Origin: JAOAJC01 sp964481185
GTDB taxonomy: Archaea; Nanobdellota; Nanobdellia; Pacearchaeales; GW2011-AR1
DNA: 30,607 nucleotides
Reading direction: 5' to 3'
Assembly: GCA_964481185.1 (NCBI GenBank)
Contig: CAYZSY010000006.1
Location: forward strand, 1-30,607
A model generated the notes under the pieces. That model was not told where the DNA came from, searched no databases, and saw nothing but the letters and a program-made list of their open reading frames with translations. Positions 1 through 7,859 of this stretch are shown in pieces (the first letter of the stretch is position 1; every line of letters starts with the position of its first letter). A program made the translations under genes and the position numbers.

Positions 1-50
1 TTCTCAGAATTAGGATTATCAGCAACATCTGCAACAGCTTGAATCCTTTC

Positions 51-3041
51 TTAAGAAGCATCTCTGAAAGGATTCTGCTCTGGAGATACCTGAACCTCTT
101 GTGGAGCATCTAACGCAGATTCCACTTGAGCGGCTGCTTGGGCGGCTGCCTGCGCTTCCTGTGTATTTGCATTCTTGCTTAAATCAATGCTTAATATTTT
201 GGTTATCCCATCATGCATGCTAACTCCATACAAAACATCTGAATCCATTATTATTGCATCATTGTGTGTGATTACTACGTATTGTCCAGATTTCATGTAC
301 TGATTTAATAATCCTGCCAATCTCTCAGAATTTCTCTTGTCAAGCGCAGCATCAATTTCATCAAATATATAAAAATGATATGGCTTTTGCTCCTGTATCG
401 CAAAAAGCAAAGATAATGCAACAAGAGTCTGCTCTCCACCAGAGAGAGAGGTAACATCAAAATACTTTCCCTTGGCCATCTTTATTGCAATATCAACTCC
501 TCCTTGGAAGATATCTTCATTATTTTCAATTTCCAGGTTGGCAGTTCCTTTTGCTGAAAGTCTTGAGAAATTTCTCGTGAATAATTCATTTATGGCATTA
601 AATGTTCTTATAAATGTTCTTGATTTTTTTCTGTCTATTTCTTCAATTATTTTTGTTATATCTTCTTTCTCCTTCATAAGCAGGTTTGATTTTTCCTGCA
701 CAGCATCATACTCTTTCTTTATATCTTCATAAACCTCTAATGCCCTCATATTTACAGAGCCTATCTCTCTTAGAGTCTGCTCTGTCTTTGCCATTCTCTC
801 CTCAAGCACATTCATGCTTAGTTTTAGAATTTCAACTCCAGAATAAGCTCCGAGATCTATATGCAGGGTCTCTTTTTCTGCATCAGTTCTCGCCTGTCCT
901 ATTCTTAAGTAATTAATCTGGTCTTCAAATTGTCTTATATCGCTCTGAACTTCTGAAAGAGAAAGATTTTTTTCCTGCACCTCCTTTTGCATTTTGTCAA
1001 TCTCTTCAAACATTTTCTTGAATCTTTCATTCAGCTCATCTTCTTGCCCTTCCTTTCTTTCAAGGCTTGTTGTTTTCTTTTCTTGGCTTTCTGAAATCTC
1101 ATTTATTGAGATGTCAAGTTCATTTATGTTTCTATTGAGTATCTTTATTGTGCCGTGCATCTCTTCAAGGCCTCTGCTCTTGAAAAGAATAGTGGTGTCA
1201 ATATCTTCTTCTCTTCTTGATGAAATTTCCTCTATCTCGCGGATTTTAGATTCATACTTCTCTTCAATATTTGATAAGTCATCACTTTTAATTTCAAGAT
1301 TTCTCTTTCTCTCTTCAAGAGACTTTAGCTCTTCTCTCAACAATCTTTCTTCTTCAACAATTCTTCTTATCTGATTTTTTCTTTCGTTAATCAGCCTGTG
1401 CTTTGATAATTCCATTCTGGTATTTGAGCTTTCATTCTCGGAATTTTCTATGCTCTGCATTAATTTTGCTTTTTCCCTGCCAAATCTTTCAAGCTCTTTA
1501 CTTAGTTCATCAATTTTTTCTCTTGAGCTTGTTATTTTTGAGTCTGCCTCTTCTTGCACATGCTCCTTGTGGCTTTCAGTTATCTTGCTCTGGCAGAGAG
1601 GGCATGTGTCTATCTCTTCGACATCTTTCTTTATTTTTTCAGACCTTTCTATCTCAGACCAAAGAACAGAGATTAATTTCTCGCTTTCCAACTCTTTGCT
1701 TCTTATATTTTCTGTCTCATTCTTTGCGCTTTCCATAATCTTTCTGAAATAGGCAATTGCCTTTTCGCATTCTTTTTCATCCTTATACGCCAGCTCTTGA
1801 GAAGATTCTTCAAGCTGCTTAAGGGCAGATTCAGACTCCCCGCTTATCCTTGAAATCTGCTTTTCCTTGTCTTTTACAAATTCTCTTAAAGAGTTTAGTT
1901 CATTTTTGTTAGCAAGCAGTTTTTTTCTTTCTTCTCCTATTTGCTCAAGCTCATATTTTTTCTTCTTGAGCTCTTCTGCTTTTTCCGCCATAAGCGGTGA
2001 TTTTTTCTTAAGTTCTCCAATCTCTTTCTCAAAATCTGGAATACTCTTTTCTATCTCATTTATCCTTCTTAACGTCTCGTTCTTTCTATTCTCATAATTT
2101 TCTTTTCTTACCTTCAATACCTCCAGCTCTGCTCTCAAGTTTGCAATGTCATTGCGGAGAGTTTCCTGCTCAAGTCCGCTTGCTTCCCTTATCTTCTTGT
2201 TCATCTGCGCTATCTTATTGGAAAGCAAGTCAATTTCACCCTGCAGCTTCAATGAGCCTTCTTTAAGCTTCTCTTTTTGTGCATTTTTTTCATTAACAGA
2301 TTTCAGCATAGCATTAAACTCCCTCTGCTTTTCTTCAAGTCTCTTGCTTAAGATAGACGCCTTGACTTTCCGGATATTTTCTTCAAGCTCTTTAAATCTG
2401 GCAGCCTGCGTTCTCTCCCTCTCAAGATTTTTAAGATAGGCTGTCCTCTCTCTTAACACAGCGGATATCTCTTTGAGCTTCTCATCTGTCTTTTCCAGTT
2501 CTTTCAAAGACTTTTCCTTTCTTAGTTCGTAAATAGAAATTCCAGCAACTTCTTCTATTATTTTTCTTCTTTCTTCTGTATGCATTCTTACAATAGACTG
2601 TATCTGCCCCTGAAGGATTATATTAAACCCATAAGGGTCTATTCCTGCCTGTGCAAGCATTTCTATTATTTCAGTTCTGGTTTTTGTCTCATCATTTATT
2701 TTGTAAATTCCCTGCCCATTTCTTCTGATTATTCTTTTCAGGCTTATTTCGTCTTTCTCTATCCCAAATAGTCTGTCTGTATTGTCAAATACGACCTCAA
2801 CAGACGCTTCTCCTGCAGGCTTTACATATTTTGAGCCCATAAAGATAAGATTGTGTGATTTTGCAGCCCTCATTGATTTTACAGACAATCTTCCAAGGGC
2901 AAAGCATAATGCATCTGATATATTCGATTTCCCAGCTCCATTTGGTCCTACAATTACATTAATTCCCTTATCAAAATTAATCTCAGTCTTTTTTCCAAAA
3001 GACTTGAAGCCTTGAGCCACCAGCTTTTTCAAATACACCAT
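51..3041 (-). CDS. smc: SMC-family chromosome ATPase with central zinc hook
   Basis: An ABC-type ATPase that should organise or cohere DNA. The N-terminal head is SMC-like: GFKSFG, Walker A GPNGAGKS at about residues 33-40, then the SMC-typical ALGRLS and MRAAK segments. The C-terminal head has the signature LSGGEQ at 866-871 and Walker B FYIFDE at 890-895. Residues about 170-475 and 500-800 are charged coiled coil. The exact middle carries Cys480-Pro-Leu-Cys483 followed by an ITESH segment, which resembles the Rad50 zinc hook, and I see no globular glycine-rich SMC hinge. At 996 residues it is shorter than the usual ~1,150-1,200. The tail after residue ~955 is Ala/Gln-rich and probably disordered. 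The start is fixed by a TATA box 25.5 bp upstream. No ScpA or ScpB gene lies in view. Rad50 itself is less likely because the heads are SMC-type. Confidence 0.9.
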   Translation of the reverse strand: MVYLKKLVAQGFKSFGKKTEINFDKGINVIVGPNGAGKSNISDALCFALGRLSVKSMRAAKSHNLIFMGSKYVKPAGEASVEVVFDNTDRLFGIEKDEISLKRIIRRNGQGIYKINDETKTRTEIIEMLAQAGIDPYGFNIILQGQIQSIVRMHTEERRKIIEEVAGISIYELRKEKSLKELEKTDEKLKEISAVLRERTAYLKNLERERTQAARFKELEENIRKVKASILSKRLEEKQREFNAMLKSVNEKNAQKEKLKEGSLKLQGEIDLLSNKIAQMNKKIREASGLEQETLRNDIANLRAELEVLKVRKENYENRKNETLRRINEIEKSIPDFEKEIGELKKKSPLMAEKAEELKKKKYELEQIGEERKKLLANKNELNSLREFVKDKEKQISRISGESESALKQLEESSQELAYKDEKECEKAIAYFRKIMESAKNETENIRSKELESEKLISVLWSEIERSEKIKKDVEEIDTCPLCQSKITESHKEHVQEEADSKITSSREKIDELSKELERFGREKAKLMQSIENSENESSNTRMELSKHRLINERKNQIRRIVEEERLLREELKSLEERKRNLEIKSDDLSNIEEKYESKIREIEEISSRREEDIDTTILFKSRGLEEMHGTIKILNRNINELDISINEISESQEKKTTSLERKEGQEDELNERFKKMFEEIDKMQKEVQEKNLSLSEVQSDIRQFEDQINYLRIGQARTDAEKETLHIDLGAYSGVEILKLSMNVLEERMAKTEQTLREIGSVNMRALEVYEDIKKEYDAVQEKSNLLMKEKEDITKIIEEIDRKKSRTFIRTFNAINELFTRNFSRLSAKGTANLEIENNEDIFQGGVDIAIKMAKGKYFDVTSLSGGEQTLVALSLLFAIQEQKPYHFYIFDEIDAALDKRNSERLAGLLNQYMKSGQYVVITHNDAIIMDSDVLYGVSMHDGITKILSIDLSKNANTQEAQAAAQAAAQVESALDAPQEVQVSPEQNPFRDAS

Positions 3042-3062
3042 AAAACCAATTCGCAGAAAGGA

Positions 3063-3070
3063 TATATAAA
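3063..3070 (-). promoter_or_regulatory. TATA box of smc
   Basis: The minus strand reads TTTATATA here, centred 25.5 bp before the smc ATG at 3041. This spacing recurs at many genes in the window and implies an mRNA that begins at or next to the start codon. Confidence 0.6.
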
Positions 3071-3098
3071 ATATATTGTTTTATATCTTGTTTATTGA

Positions 3099-3815
3099 TT
3101 AAACAGAATCGCGTACAATAATTATCCTGCCGCCTCTTTTAGACTTAGCAAGATCGCCCATTAGGTTGGTTTCTAAGTCAAAGTTTTTCCATAGCATTAT
3201 CCTAGAAAGACCTTTGTCTCTTGTAAACCAGTTTCTCTCCCCGTCTTCCTTAAAATTAGGGAGGCCGTTTTCGTCAATTGTTGAAAAAGCCCCATATTCG
3301 TACTTAAGCTTCTCATCCTGAAGAGCCCTAAAATCCTTTCTTGCAATAATATCCAAACCATAATCTTTATCTTCTTTATAGGGCACAACATCAAAACCAG
3401 TTACAAGAACAGGAAGTCTTAATCTTCCATTCCTCTCTTCTACAAGCTGAGCAAGTTTTCTGATAAGCGGATTATTTGGCTCATAGCTGTCCATCATACT
3501 TCTAAAAACAATTGCAGGAGCATCAGAATAAAATTTCCCGCCTGCCATTAAATTCATAACATCCTCTCTGCCAAAATCGGCAAGACTAGCAACACCCATT
3601 CCAAACTGCTTTATAAAGCTGTCCAATCTTGCAGCTAAAAAAGTGGAACTTCCGTGCATTGTTTTTGAAATTTGGTCATAAAAAAAATCCGCTCCCCCTT
3701 TGATAGTTTTAGAAACTTCATTATAAACTCCTTCGTCCTGCAAAAAGCCGGGAAAATTAGCTGTTACTCCAAATCTGAAATGCTCATTTGATTTATCTTG
3801 TTCTATCTCTGTCAT
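3099..3815 (-). CDS. Diverged paralogue of a probable DGR target protein
   Basis: A 238-residue protein of a family I cannot name. Roughly half of its residues match the gene directly upstream (3817-4572), including YNEVSKTIK, GSSTFL.AR, FYSD.PAIV, LPVL.TGFDV, YGLDI.AR.DF, LQDE and DENGLP. It has no signal peptide or membrane segment. It starts one base after the upstream stop (TAAAATG), so the two are one operon and probably arose by tandem duplication. Its last ~39 residues align with the neighbour's putative variable region, with many substitutions and a two-residue gap, but are AT-rich, full of A-containing codons, and end right after the RDSV equivalent with no GC-rich tail or hairpin. 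I infer a former or alternative DGR target that has drifted. The molecular function is unknown. Confidence 0.6.
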   Translation of the reverse strand: MTEIEQDKSNEHFRFGVTANFPGFLQDEGVYNEVSKTIKGGADFFYDQISKTMHGSSTFLAARLDSFIKQFGMGVASLADFGREDVMNLMAGGKFYSDAPAIVFRSMMDSYEPNNPLIRKLAQLVEERNGRLRLPVLVTGFDVVPYKEDKDYGLDIIARKDFRALQDEKLKYEYGAFSTIDENGLPNFKEDGERNWFTRDKGLSRIMLWKNFDLETNLMGDLAKSKRGGRIIIVRDSV

Positions 3816-3816
3816 T

Positions 3817-4572
3817 TTATTTTACCTTTTTTCTGCCGACAGCGACTGCGTCGCGCACTAACGCTACCCGACCATAATCGTACGAGTAAGCAAGACTATC
3901 ATCACCATAGCACCACGAGTACAAGTCGAGGTTCCTGTTCAAGCACAACCTCGAAATTCCTTGATTTCTTGCAAACCAAGTTCTGCTTCCAGAATTATCA
4001 AATATAGGTAATCCGTTCTCGTCAACATTTGAGAATCTTTGTCCATCGTATTTTCCTGAGAGTCTTTCGTCTTGAAGAACTGAAAAATCATCTCTTGCAA
4101 CTATATCTAATCCATAACCTTCTCCAGATTTTGAAGGTTTAACGTCAAATCCAGTAATTAAAACTGGAAGATTTAACTTTCCTACTTTTTTTTCAATCAT
4201 TGGAGCAAGTTGCTTAATTAGTAATCTATTTTGTTCAAAACTATCTTTTAGACTTCTCAAAACAATTGCTGGAGTATCTGAATAGAATTTATCTTTCATT
4301 ATTTTCATAATCTCTGGGCGACTTAAATCTGCTAATGTAGCAACTCTTATTCCTTGTCCCAAATTTCTTGCTATACTATCAACTCTTGCAGATAAAAATG
4401 TTGAACTTCCCCTCATTGTTTTAGAATCTTCATCATACCAAACTCCACTCTTTATTGTCTTTGAAACTTCATTGTAAAGAGCTTTTGCGTCTTCTCCTTG
4501 AACAAAACTTGAAACTACATTAGAATCCATAAAATTGAAGTTTCTTTCTATCTTTTGTTTTGTCTTTTTCAT
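3817..4572 (-). CDS. Probable diversity-generating retroelement target protein
   Basis: A 251-residue cytoplasmic protein, first of a two-gene operon with its paralogue. Residues 1-204 are AT-rich in coding. From about residue 205 (GISRLCLNRN) to the end the coding sequence becomes clearly GC-richer, and residues such as N, D, Y, C, S and G on NNC/NNT codons alternate with fixed L and R, ending in GRVALVRDAV. This resembles the C-terminal variable regions of DGR targets known from CPR bacteria and DPANN archaea (C-type-lectin fold in characterised members), where AAC/AAT codons of a template are randomised. A short GC-rich stem-loop lies in the last codons. The family and the DGR reading come from pattern recognition and have not been tested by a search. 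No reverse transcriptase or template repeat is visible in the window, so any retroelement would act from elsewhere. The start agrees with a TATA-like box about 25 bp upstream. Confidence 0.6.
   Translation of the reverse strand: MKKTKQKIERNFNFMDSNVVSSFVQGEDAKALYNEVSKTIKSGVWYDEDSKTMRGSSTFLSARVDSIARNLGQGIRVATLADLSRPEIMKIMKDKFYSDTPAIVLRSLKDSFEQNRLLIKQLAPMIEKKVGKLNLPVLITGFDVKPSKSGEGYGLDIVARDDFSVLQDERLSGKYDGQRFSNVDENGLPIFDNSGSRTWFARNQGISRLCLNRNLDLYSWCYGDDSLAYSYDYGRVALVRDAVAVGRKKVK
3842..3854. repeat. GC stem-loop at the end of the variable region
   Basis: GCGAC-TGC-GTCGC on the plus strand forms a 5-bp GC-rich stem with a 3-base loop. It lies just before the stop codon of the 3817-4572 gene. In studied DGRs a GC-rich hairpin or cruciform next to the variable region helps mutagenic homing. 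The match in place is suggestive, but the stem is shorter than the described 8-10 bp. Confidence 0.4.
3845..3960 (-). other. Putative DGR variable region
   Basis: This stretch encodes residues ~205-242 of the upstream paralogue. It is rich in CG dinucleotides, unlike the rest of the gene, and has a run of codons ending in C or T (TGC, AAC, GAC, TAC, TAT, GGT, GAT, AGT, GCT) between fixed residues. Its distal end (GTAGCGTTAGTGCGCGACGC) is GC-rich with few adenines, as expected for the homing-initiation end of a variable region. The boundaries are approximate. Confidence 0.5.
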
Positions 4573-4592
4573 TTTATTTTGTGATTATTTAT

Positions 4593-4600
4593 TATATATT
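4593..4600 (-). promoter_or_regulatory. TATA box of the DGR-target operon
   Basis: AATATATA on the minus strand, centred about 24.5 bp before the ATG at 4572. This is the only promoter-like site seen for the two-gene operon. Confidence 0.5.
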
Positions 4601-4661
4601 TGAATTTTAAATGAGGAAAGAGAAAGTACAAGCTAAAAAATAAAAAAATAAAAATTTAAGC

Positions 4662-5864
4662 TTAGTAGTAACTTTCTCCGAATTCCTCGGCTTTAGTTTC
4701 TGGTTTTCTTGTTAGCAACACTATTAGGACTACCAAAAGAACAACAAAGATTATTGCAAGAACAATTGTCAACACCAATGTTGCATTGCTCGTTCCTGCC
4801 TTTGCGCTCTTATTGTCCACATTTGCCAGGAAGCTATTGCTTCTGATGAGTTCGTTGTCAGAATAGACATTAACAGCAAAGCTGTAATCTCCTTCCTTTG
4901 AAGCTGTAACACCGAAATTAACGGTCTTACTTGATCCCGCAGGAACTACAATAACGCTTTCATCTAGGCTGGCTGTCAAAGAAACAGGTGTCTCAGCACT
5001 AAGCTGGTACACTCTGACTTTGTCTTCAGAGTTAACTAATGTAAGGCTGTATACTGCTTTATCGCCCACAGCAAATGTTTTGCTGTTTGCAGTTGATATA
5101 AAGACAGTGTTCTCGCTGGCGCCGCTTACAACTGAAACCTTTTGGGTTGTTGTTGCGACAGAGTCTGCGTTGTAAACCTGCAATTCAACCAAGTAAATTC
5201 CTACCGGTGCATTGAAAGGTATATTCAACACAATTCTCTTTTGAACAGCATCTTCCCTGTCAGGATTTGTCTGGTCTAGAGGAGATAAATCTCCAAAGAA
5301 GGCTTTCTGTTCTATGCCAAGAGCAGCTATTTTTGCTCTTACAAATGTGTCTTCAGCCAATTGCATTCCTCTGTTCTTCAATACGATATCTATTGGCAAG
5401 CTTGATCCTGCTTTAACTTCAGAATTCATGTTTGCGTCAAGAATCTCTACAACATAGGAATCTCTCTGTGCTGATAGGCTTACAGTCCTTTCAACTATAG
5501 TGCCATTCTCTCTGTTTTCTACAAGGACATTAAGTGTTAAGTCCTCTGTTGGGTCTATATTGCTAGGTACTTGAATAGAGACAAGTCTGCTATAAGTCTT
5601 GCCTGCAACCACATTAAACCTGTCTGTAGAAACGGCTAGAGCCTGTTCACCAGAAATCCATGCTTTAACTCTGACATCTGATGCACTAATGTCTGAAGAG
5701 AACACGACCCTTACAGGAAGTGTCTGTCCGGCAAAAACTGCAAGATTAGTAGCTTGAACACCACTAACTTCAACACTAATGCTAGATGCGCTTACGCTTG
5801 CAATTAATGAAATCGCAAGTGCAAAGATTGCTACAAGCGAAACCAATACTTTTTGATATGTCAT
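4662..5864 (-). CDS. Membrane-anchored extracellular beta-sandwich protein
   Basis: A 400-residue exported protein. An N-terminal signal sequence (LVSLVAIFALAISLIASVSA) precedes ~330 residues rich in Val, Ser and Thr, with alternating patterns typical of tandem beta-sandwich (Ig- or CARDB-like) domains. A single membrane helix (ATLVLTIVLAIIFVVLLVVL) follows, with a short cytoplasmic tail ending EEFGESYY. Such proteins are usually cell-surface or S-layer-associated components or adhesins; the exact role cannot be read from sequence. It appears monocistronic. A TATA-like box at about 5913-5922 would give a leader of ~28 bases holding a small hairpin (GATGT-AAAA-ACATC, 5902-5915). It is not a canonical S-layer protein that I recognise. 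Confidence 0.7.
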   Translation of the reverse strand: MTYQKVLVSLVAIFALAISLIASVSASSISVEVSGVQATNLAVFAGQTLPVRVVFSSDISASDVRVKAWISGEQALAVSTDRFNVVAGKTYSRLVSIQVPSNIDPTEDLTLNVLVENRENGTIVERTVSLSAQRDSYVVEILDANMNSEVKAGSSLPIDIVLKNRGMQLAEDTFVRAKIAALGIEQKAFFGDLSPLDQTNPDREDAVQKRIVLNIPFNAPVGIYLVELQVYNADSVATTTQKVSVVSGASENTVFISTANSKTFAVGDKAVYSLTLVNSEDKVRVYQLSAETPVSLTASLDESVIVVPAGSSKTVNFGVTASKEGDYSFAVNVYSDNELIRSNSFLANVDNKSAKAGTSNATLVLTIVLAIIFVVLLVVLIVLLTRKPETKAEEFGESYY

Positions 5865-6019
5865 GGTTTTTCTTGTTTTTGTGTAAATTTAGTTAATTTC
5901 GGATGTAAAAACATCTTTATAAACTTTGTGGTGACAACACTAGAACAACTATTTTCAAGTAACAACATAATGCCAAAAATGTATAAATAGTATACTTGAC
6001 TATACTAAGATATACCAAA

Positions 6020-6235
6020 ATGAACGAAAACAAAGAAAGCAAAATAACGACAATAAAATTAACCAGGGCTACAAAAGACAGGCTTGACAATCTTAGAGAA
6101 TACAAGAGAGAAACATATGAGGAGATTATAGAAAAAATGCTGGAGATACTTAACTTTTGCAAGATAAATCCATTGAGGGCAAGGGCCAAATTATTAAAGA
6201 TTGATAACAGGCACAAGGAAACATTTTCAAGATAG
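6020..6235 (+). CDS. Ribbon-helix-helix DNA-binding protein
   Basis: A 71-residue basic protein. The N-terminal segment ITTIKLTRATKDRLDNLR followed by ETYEEIIEKMLEIL has the pattern of a ribbon-helix-helix (CopG/Arc-type or archaeal antitoxin-like) domain: one beta strand then two helices. The C-terminal ~25 residues are basic and unrecognised. I start at the ATG at 6020, not the in-frame TTG at 5996, because TATA-like sequence at 5982-5995 places transcription start only a few bases before 6020. No toxin partner is next to it: the neighbours are a divergent surface protein and a convergent endonuclease IV 11 bp away. It is probably a transcription factor or orphan antitoxin; the target is unknown. 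Confidence 0.7.
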   Translation: MNENKESKITTIKLTRATKDRLDNLREYKRETYEEIIEKMLEILNFCKINPLRARAKLLKIDNRHKETFSR

Positions 6236-6246
6236 CTCAATTTATT

Positions 6247-7023
6247 TTATTTGTCTAATTCTTTCAATATTTTTATTCCATCAAGGCAGTCATTAACCAT
6301 GTCTGGAGACTCATTTATTATTACAATCTCTCTGTCTTTTGGAAGATTTTTCAGAAGTTCTCTCCACTCTTCAGATTTTGTTTTTCTGTGGCTTCTCTCC
6401 CCTTTTTCTCCATAAATTATTCCAGAGAAATGTACATGCCATTTCTTTTCAGGAAAAAGATTTTTTATCTTTTCATAATCTACTCTTTTCTCCCGTGCAA
6501 GAACATGCGCAAAATCAATGCAGAAAGAACATCCAGTTTCTTTTACAAGTCTTGAAATTTCCTCAACGCTTCCAAAAACATTTATCTTGCCCATGCTTTC
6601 AAGTGCAATATTTATCTTCCATCCCTCTTTTTTTATCACATCCAATATCTCAAGCACTCCTTTTTTTATCACATCATAGGACTCTTCTCTGCTCTCGCCA
6701 TAATATCCTGGATGAACAACCACAACTTCAGCTCCAAGCAAATTCCCGATTCTGCAGCAATCAAAAATTCTCTTCTTGGTTGCTTCTAGTTTTGACTTCT
6801 CCTTTGAGTTGAGATTTACATAATAGGGGGCATGAATGCTTAATATTATATCAAGCTCTTTTGCTCTTTTTCCTATTCTCTTTGCATCTTCTGGTTTTAT
6901 ATAAACTTGATATGTAAAAGAAATCTCACATGCCTCAAGCCCGAGCTTTTTGCAATTTTCAAGAAATTCTTCCGCAGTTTTAACAGGACCAAGCCCAGCA
7001 GGTCCGAATCTTATGTTCCCCAT
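6247..7023 (-). CDS. nfo: Endonuclease IV-type AP endonuclease
   Basis: A TIM-barrel protein of the endonuclease IV / AP endonuclease 2 family (258 residues; the family is usually ~280). It would cut DNA 5' of abasic sites in base-excision repair. Metal-ligand segments appear in order: HAPYYVN, VVHPGYYG, ALESMGK, CIDFAHV, HVHFSG with a following SHR, and INESP. It is the second gene of an apparent operon, starting 8 bases after the stop of the small membrane protein at 7032-7493, and no separate TATA box is evident. A sugar-isomerase-like TIM barrel is the main alternative, but the ligand pattern favours endonuclease IV. Confidence 0.85.
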   Translation of the reverse strand: MGNIRFGPAGLGPVKTAEEFLENCKKLGLEACEISFTYQVYIKPEDAKRIGKRAKELDIILSIHAPYYVNLNSKEKSKLEATKKRIFDCCRIGNLLGAEVVVVHPGYYGESREESYDVIKKGVLEILDVIKKEGWKINIALESMGKINVFGSVEEISRLVKETGCSFCIDFAHVLAREKRVDYEKIKNLFPEKKWHVHFSGIIYGEKGERSHRKTKSEEWRELLKNLPKDREIVIINESPDMVNDCLDGIKILKELDK

Positions 7024-7031
7024 AATTAAAA

Positions 7032-7493
7032 TTAAACTGGCTGCTCAAGCCCTTCTGCAACTTTCCCAAGATTCTCAATTATATAGGTGCGGTATTTATT
7101 TAGCATCAATGTCTGCAGATCTTCTTTCAGCAAGCCAGTGCATGCATTTACATAATCTTGTTCAAGGTATGCGGGCCTTCCTTGCTGATAATAGCATGTC
7201 ATTTTATCCCCAGTATATTTGTCTATTCCAAGAATTCCCTGTTTTGCAATTAATAGCGTAACTTCAACCGAGCATTTGTCATCTGCTTTCCCCAATATCT
7301 TATAACCCCAAGAAGCCTCGGATGCCTCGTTTACAAATGATGCCCTCGAACATTTCTTTATGTATTTCTCCCAGCATTCATAATTTTGGCATTCGTTAGT
7401 ATAAAAAAAGTTAAGATAAATAAAAATAGCTAGAGATGCTGCAAAAAGCACTATCAGTCCAATATAAATCTTCTTTTTAGTAGTTTTTAGCAT
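7032..7493 (-). CDS. Small single-pass membrane protein, unknown
   Basis: A 153-residue protein with a lysine-rich N-terminus (KTTKKK), one membrane helix (IYIGLIVLFAASLAIFIYL) and a ~120-residue outside domain. The outer domain has six cysteines (ECQNYEC, KKC, KC, TCYYQ, NAC), consistent with disulphides or metal binding. I do not recognise the family. It is the first gene of an operon with endonuclease IV. A TATA-like box at about 7514-7521 (minus) sits ~24.5 bp before the ATG. The pairing with a repair enzyme may only reflect genome compaction. Confidence 0.6.
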   Translation of the reverse strand: MLKTTKKKIYIGLIVLFAASLAIFIYLNFFYTNECQNYECWEKYIKKCSRASFVNEASEASWGYKILGKADDKCSVEVTLLIAKQGILGIDKYTGDKMTCYYQQGRPAYLEQDYVNACTGLLKEDLQTLMLNKYRTYIIENLGKVAEGLEQPV

Positions 7494-7552
7494 CTAAATC
7501 TAAGCCCCTTTAAATTAAATAGATACAAGCCAGGTTTATATTTAAACTTAAT

Positions 7553-7807
7553 CTATACGATATATTTTCTGGCGTTATGGAGAATAAACTTTTTGCCAAG
7601 CTCTGCGGCTTTTATCTGTGCATCTTCGTAATCATTAGCCCAGCAATAATATAAAACCTCTCTGGTAGGGTCGCGATTGTCAAAGCCAGCACAGACAATA
7701 TAACCCCTATCAGTCCTGCGAGCGCTCGCTCTAACAAGACACTCACTGCCGTCATCAAGCTTTATCCTTCCAAGCTCGATTTTATAACTCTCAAGATGCT
7801 CATCCAT
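7553..7807 (-). CDS. Small protein of unknown function
   Basis: An 84-residue protein that I do not recognise. It is mixed alpha/beta: residues 1-50 read like beta strands (YKIELGRIKL, CLVRASARR, YIVCAGFD), followed by a helix (DYEDAQIKAAELGKKF). The reading frame is open further upstream, to an ATG at 7861 and a TTG at 7873. I place the start at 7807 because the palindromic TATA box at 7828-7839 is centred 26.5 bp before it, the spacing seen throughout the window. The longer form would overlap the start codon of the divergent gene at 7860. It shares that single promoter with 7860-8324. Confidence 0.55.
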   Translation of the reverse strand: MDEHLESYKIELGRIKLDDGSECLVRASARRTDRGYIVCAGFDNRDPTREVLYYCWANDYEDAQIKAAELGKKFILHNARKYIV

Positions 7808-7827
7808 AACCACATTTGTCAGAGCAT

Positions 7828-7839
7828 AATTTATAAATT
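7828..7839. promoter_or_regulatory. Palindromic bidirectional TATA box
   Basis: AATTTATAAATT is a perfect 12-bp palindrome. Its centre (7833.5) is exactly 26.5 bp from the ATG of the rightward gene (7860) and 26.5 bp from the ATG of the leftward gene (7807). One TBP site could therefore serve two leaderless divergent transcripts. Confidence 0.6.
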
Positions 7840-7859
7840 CTTCTGCACAGCTAAAAAAC

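Noticed and set aside
1..50. In-frame open sequence after the smc stop (ERIQAVADVADNP..) and an out-of-frame ATG at 61 reading MLLKKGF to the left edge
   Set aside because: Both are only ~16-20 codons before the window ends. Neither shows a family feature, so no gene can be supported; a downstream gene overlapping the smc end is possible.
994..2439. Several plus-strand ORFs inside smc
   Set aside because: They are Ser/Phe/Leu-rich antisense shadows of the coiled-coil coding sequence.
5917..6240. A 107-codon minus-strand hydrophobic ORF opposite the ribbon-helix-helix gene
   Set aside because: It is the antisense of a convincing RHH gene; its Ser/Leu/Phe richness is what reverse reading of Lys/Glu codons gives.
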